A DNA stretch of 6,422 nt from Sedimenticola sp. (GTDB taxonomy: Bacteria; Pseudomonadota; Gammaproteobacteria; Chromatiales; Chromatiaceae). Both the position numbers and the translations under genes were made by a program. The notes under the pieces were generated by a model, which saw only the letters and a program-made list of their open reading frames with translations, was not told where the DNA came from and did not search any database. Of the stretch, positions 5,987 through 6,422 are shown piece by piece (position 1 is the stretch's first letter; each line of letters starts with the position of its first letter). Location of the stretch: positions 1 through 6,422 of the forward strand of contig JALVUB010000198.1 of NCBI GenBank assembly GCA_027023915.1, in the 5' to 3' direction.

Positions 5987-6422
5987 TCGAAAAGAACCTC
6001 GAAAGAAATGGATCGCCTGAACCAGGCGTTGGAGGCGCTCCACTTCGGTTTTCGCGCCATCACCGCCCACCCTGACGAACGGCTCGGGGCCTTGGACTAT
6101 TCGCGCGTGCATCACCGCGTTCTCTATTTCGTTGGCCGCAACCCGGGATGCAGTGTCAAGGAGCTGCTGGAGATCATGCGGGTGAGCAAGCAGTACCTGA
6201 ACCGGCCGCTACGGCGGCTGATCGAGGACGGTTACATCCAGTCGAAGCGGGATGCGGATGACCGCCGGGTCAAGCGGCTGAGGCTCACCCCCAAGGGGCG
6301 GAGGCTCGAGGAGAGGCTGACGGGGGAACAGAGAGCGCAGTTGGCCGAGGTGTTCCAGAAGGCCGGTCCACAGGCCGAGGCGGGTTGGCGCAGGGTGATG
6401 GCGCTGTTGGCCGCGAATGAGT
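5978..6422 (+). CDS. MarR-family winged-helix transcriptional regulator (3' end outside window)
   Basis: The frame is open from the ATG at 5978 to the window edge, giving 148 residues with no stop. MarR proteins are usually about 140-170 aa, so only a few residues should be missing. The winged helix-turn-helix occupies about 45-107: a first helix (HHRVLYFVGRNPG), the turn (CSVKELLEIMRVS), the recognition helix (SKQYLNRPLRRLIEDGYI, ~70-87) and the wing with the family hallmark DADDRRVKRLRLTPKG (92-107), which includes the D-x-R-R-V type motif. The N- and C-terminal helices would form the dimer interface. The start is uncertain. ATG 5978 lacks a clear Shine-Dalgarno sequence and lies inside an operator palindrome; an in-frame ATG at 6008 (Met11) is an alternative with only weak AAAGAA upstream. 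Its position divergent from the aminotransferase-cupin operon, with two matching palindromes between, suggests autoregulation and control of that operon. The ligand is unknown; one cysteine (C58) is seen. Confidence 0.9.
   Translation, partial: MVDSKRTSKEMDRLNQALEALHFGFRAITAHPDERLGALDYSRVHHRVLYFVGRNPGCSVKELLEIMRVSKQYLNRPLRRLIEDGYIQSKRDADDRRVKRLRLTPKGRRLEERLTGEQRAQLAEVFQKAGPQAEAGWRRVMALLAANE

Noticed and set aside
1..6422. tRNA or rRNA genes, CRISPR arrays, insertion sequences or phage genes
   Set aside because: No repeat array, transposase-like frame, terminal inverted repeats or RNA-gene-like sequence was seen; the window is ordinary chromosomal gene content.

Overview
The window is GC-rich (clearly above 60% G+C by eye in the genes). 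It is organised like a Gram-negative proteobacterial chromosome, with a lipoprotein periplasmic adaptor and an RND inner-membrane pump, tightly packed genes and ATGA overlaps. The protein flavour suggests a gammaproteobacterium, possibly of the purple-sulfur/Ectothiorhodospira type. That placement is inference; there is no rRNA or other marker gene here.

Layout. Positions 1-227 hold no convincing gene. They contain a small GC palindrome and a good sigma70-type promoter (GTGACA, 18 bp, TATAAT at 154-159). From 228 to 4447 (+) runs a two-gene efflux operon: a 391-aa membrane-fusion lipoprotein and a 1015-aa RND permease, joined by an ATGA stop/start overlap. No outer-membrane channel gene is present. 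After an 84-bp gap the strand switches. On the minus strand a class IV (IlvE-type) PLP aminotransferase (5907 to 5029) is followed, again through an ATGA overlap, by a 166-aa cupin protein (5032 to 4532). Divergent from these, starting at 5978 (+) and running off the window edge, is a MarR-family regulator.

The most interesting stretch is the 70-bp divergent intergenic region between aminotransferase and regulator, plus the first codons of the regulator. It carries two perfect GTCAA-N5-TTGAC palindromes whose flanks match as inverted copies (ATGTCAA-N5-TTGACTC), 47 bp apart centre to centre. One lies just downstream of the predicted aminotransferase start site and between the predicted -35 and -10 of marR. 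The other covers the aminotransferase -35 and the marR start codon. This is the expected layout for an autoregulated MarR switch controlling a small aminotransferase-cupin operon. The substrate and inducer of that unit cannot be read from the sequence. No copy of the operator was seen upstream of the efflux operon, so the two units appear to be regulated separately.
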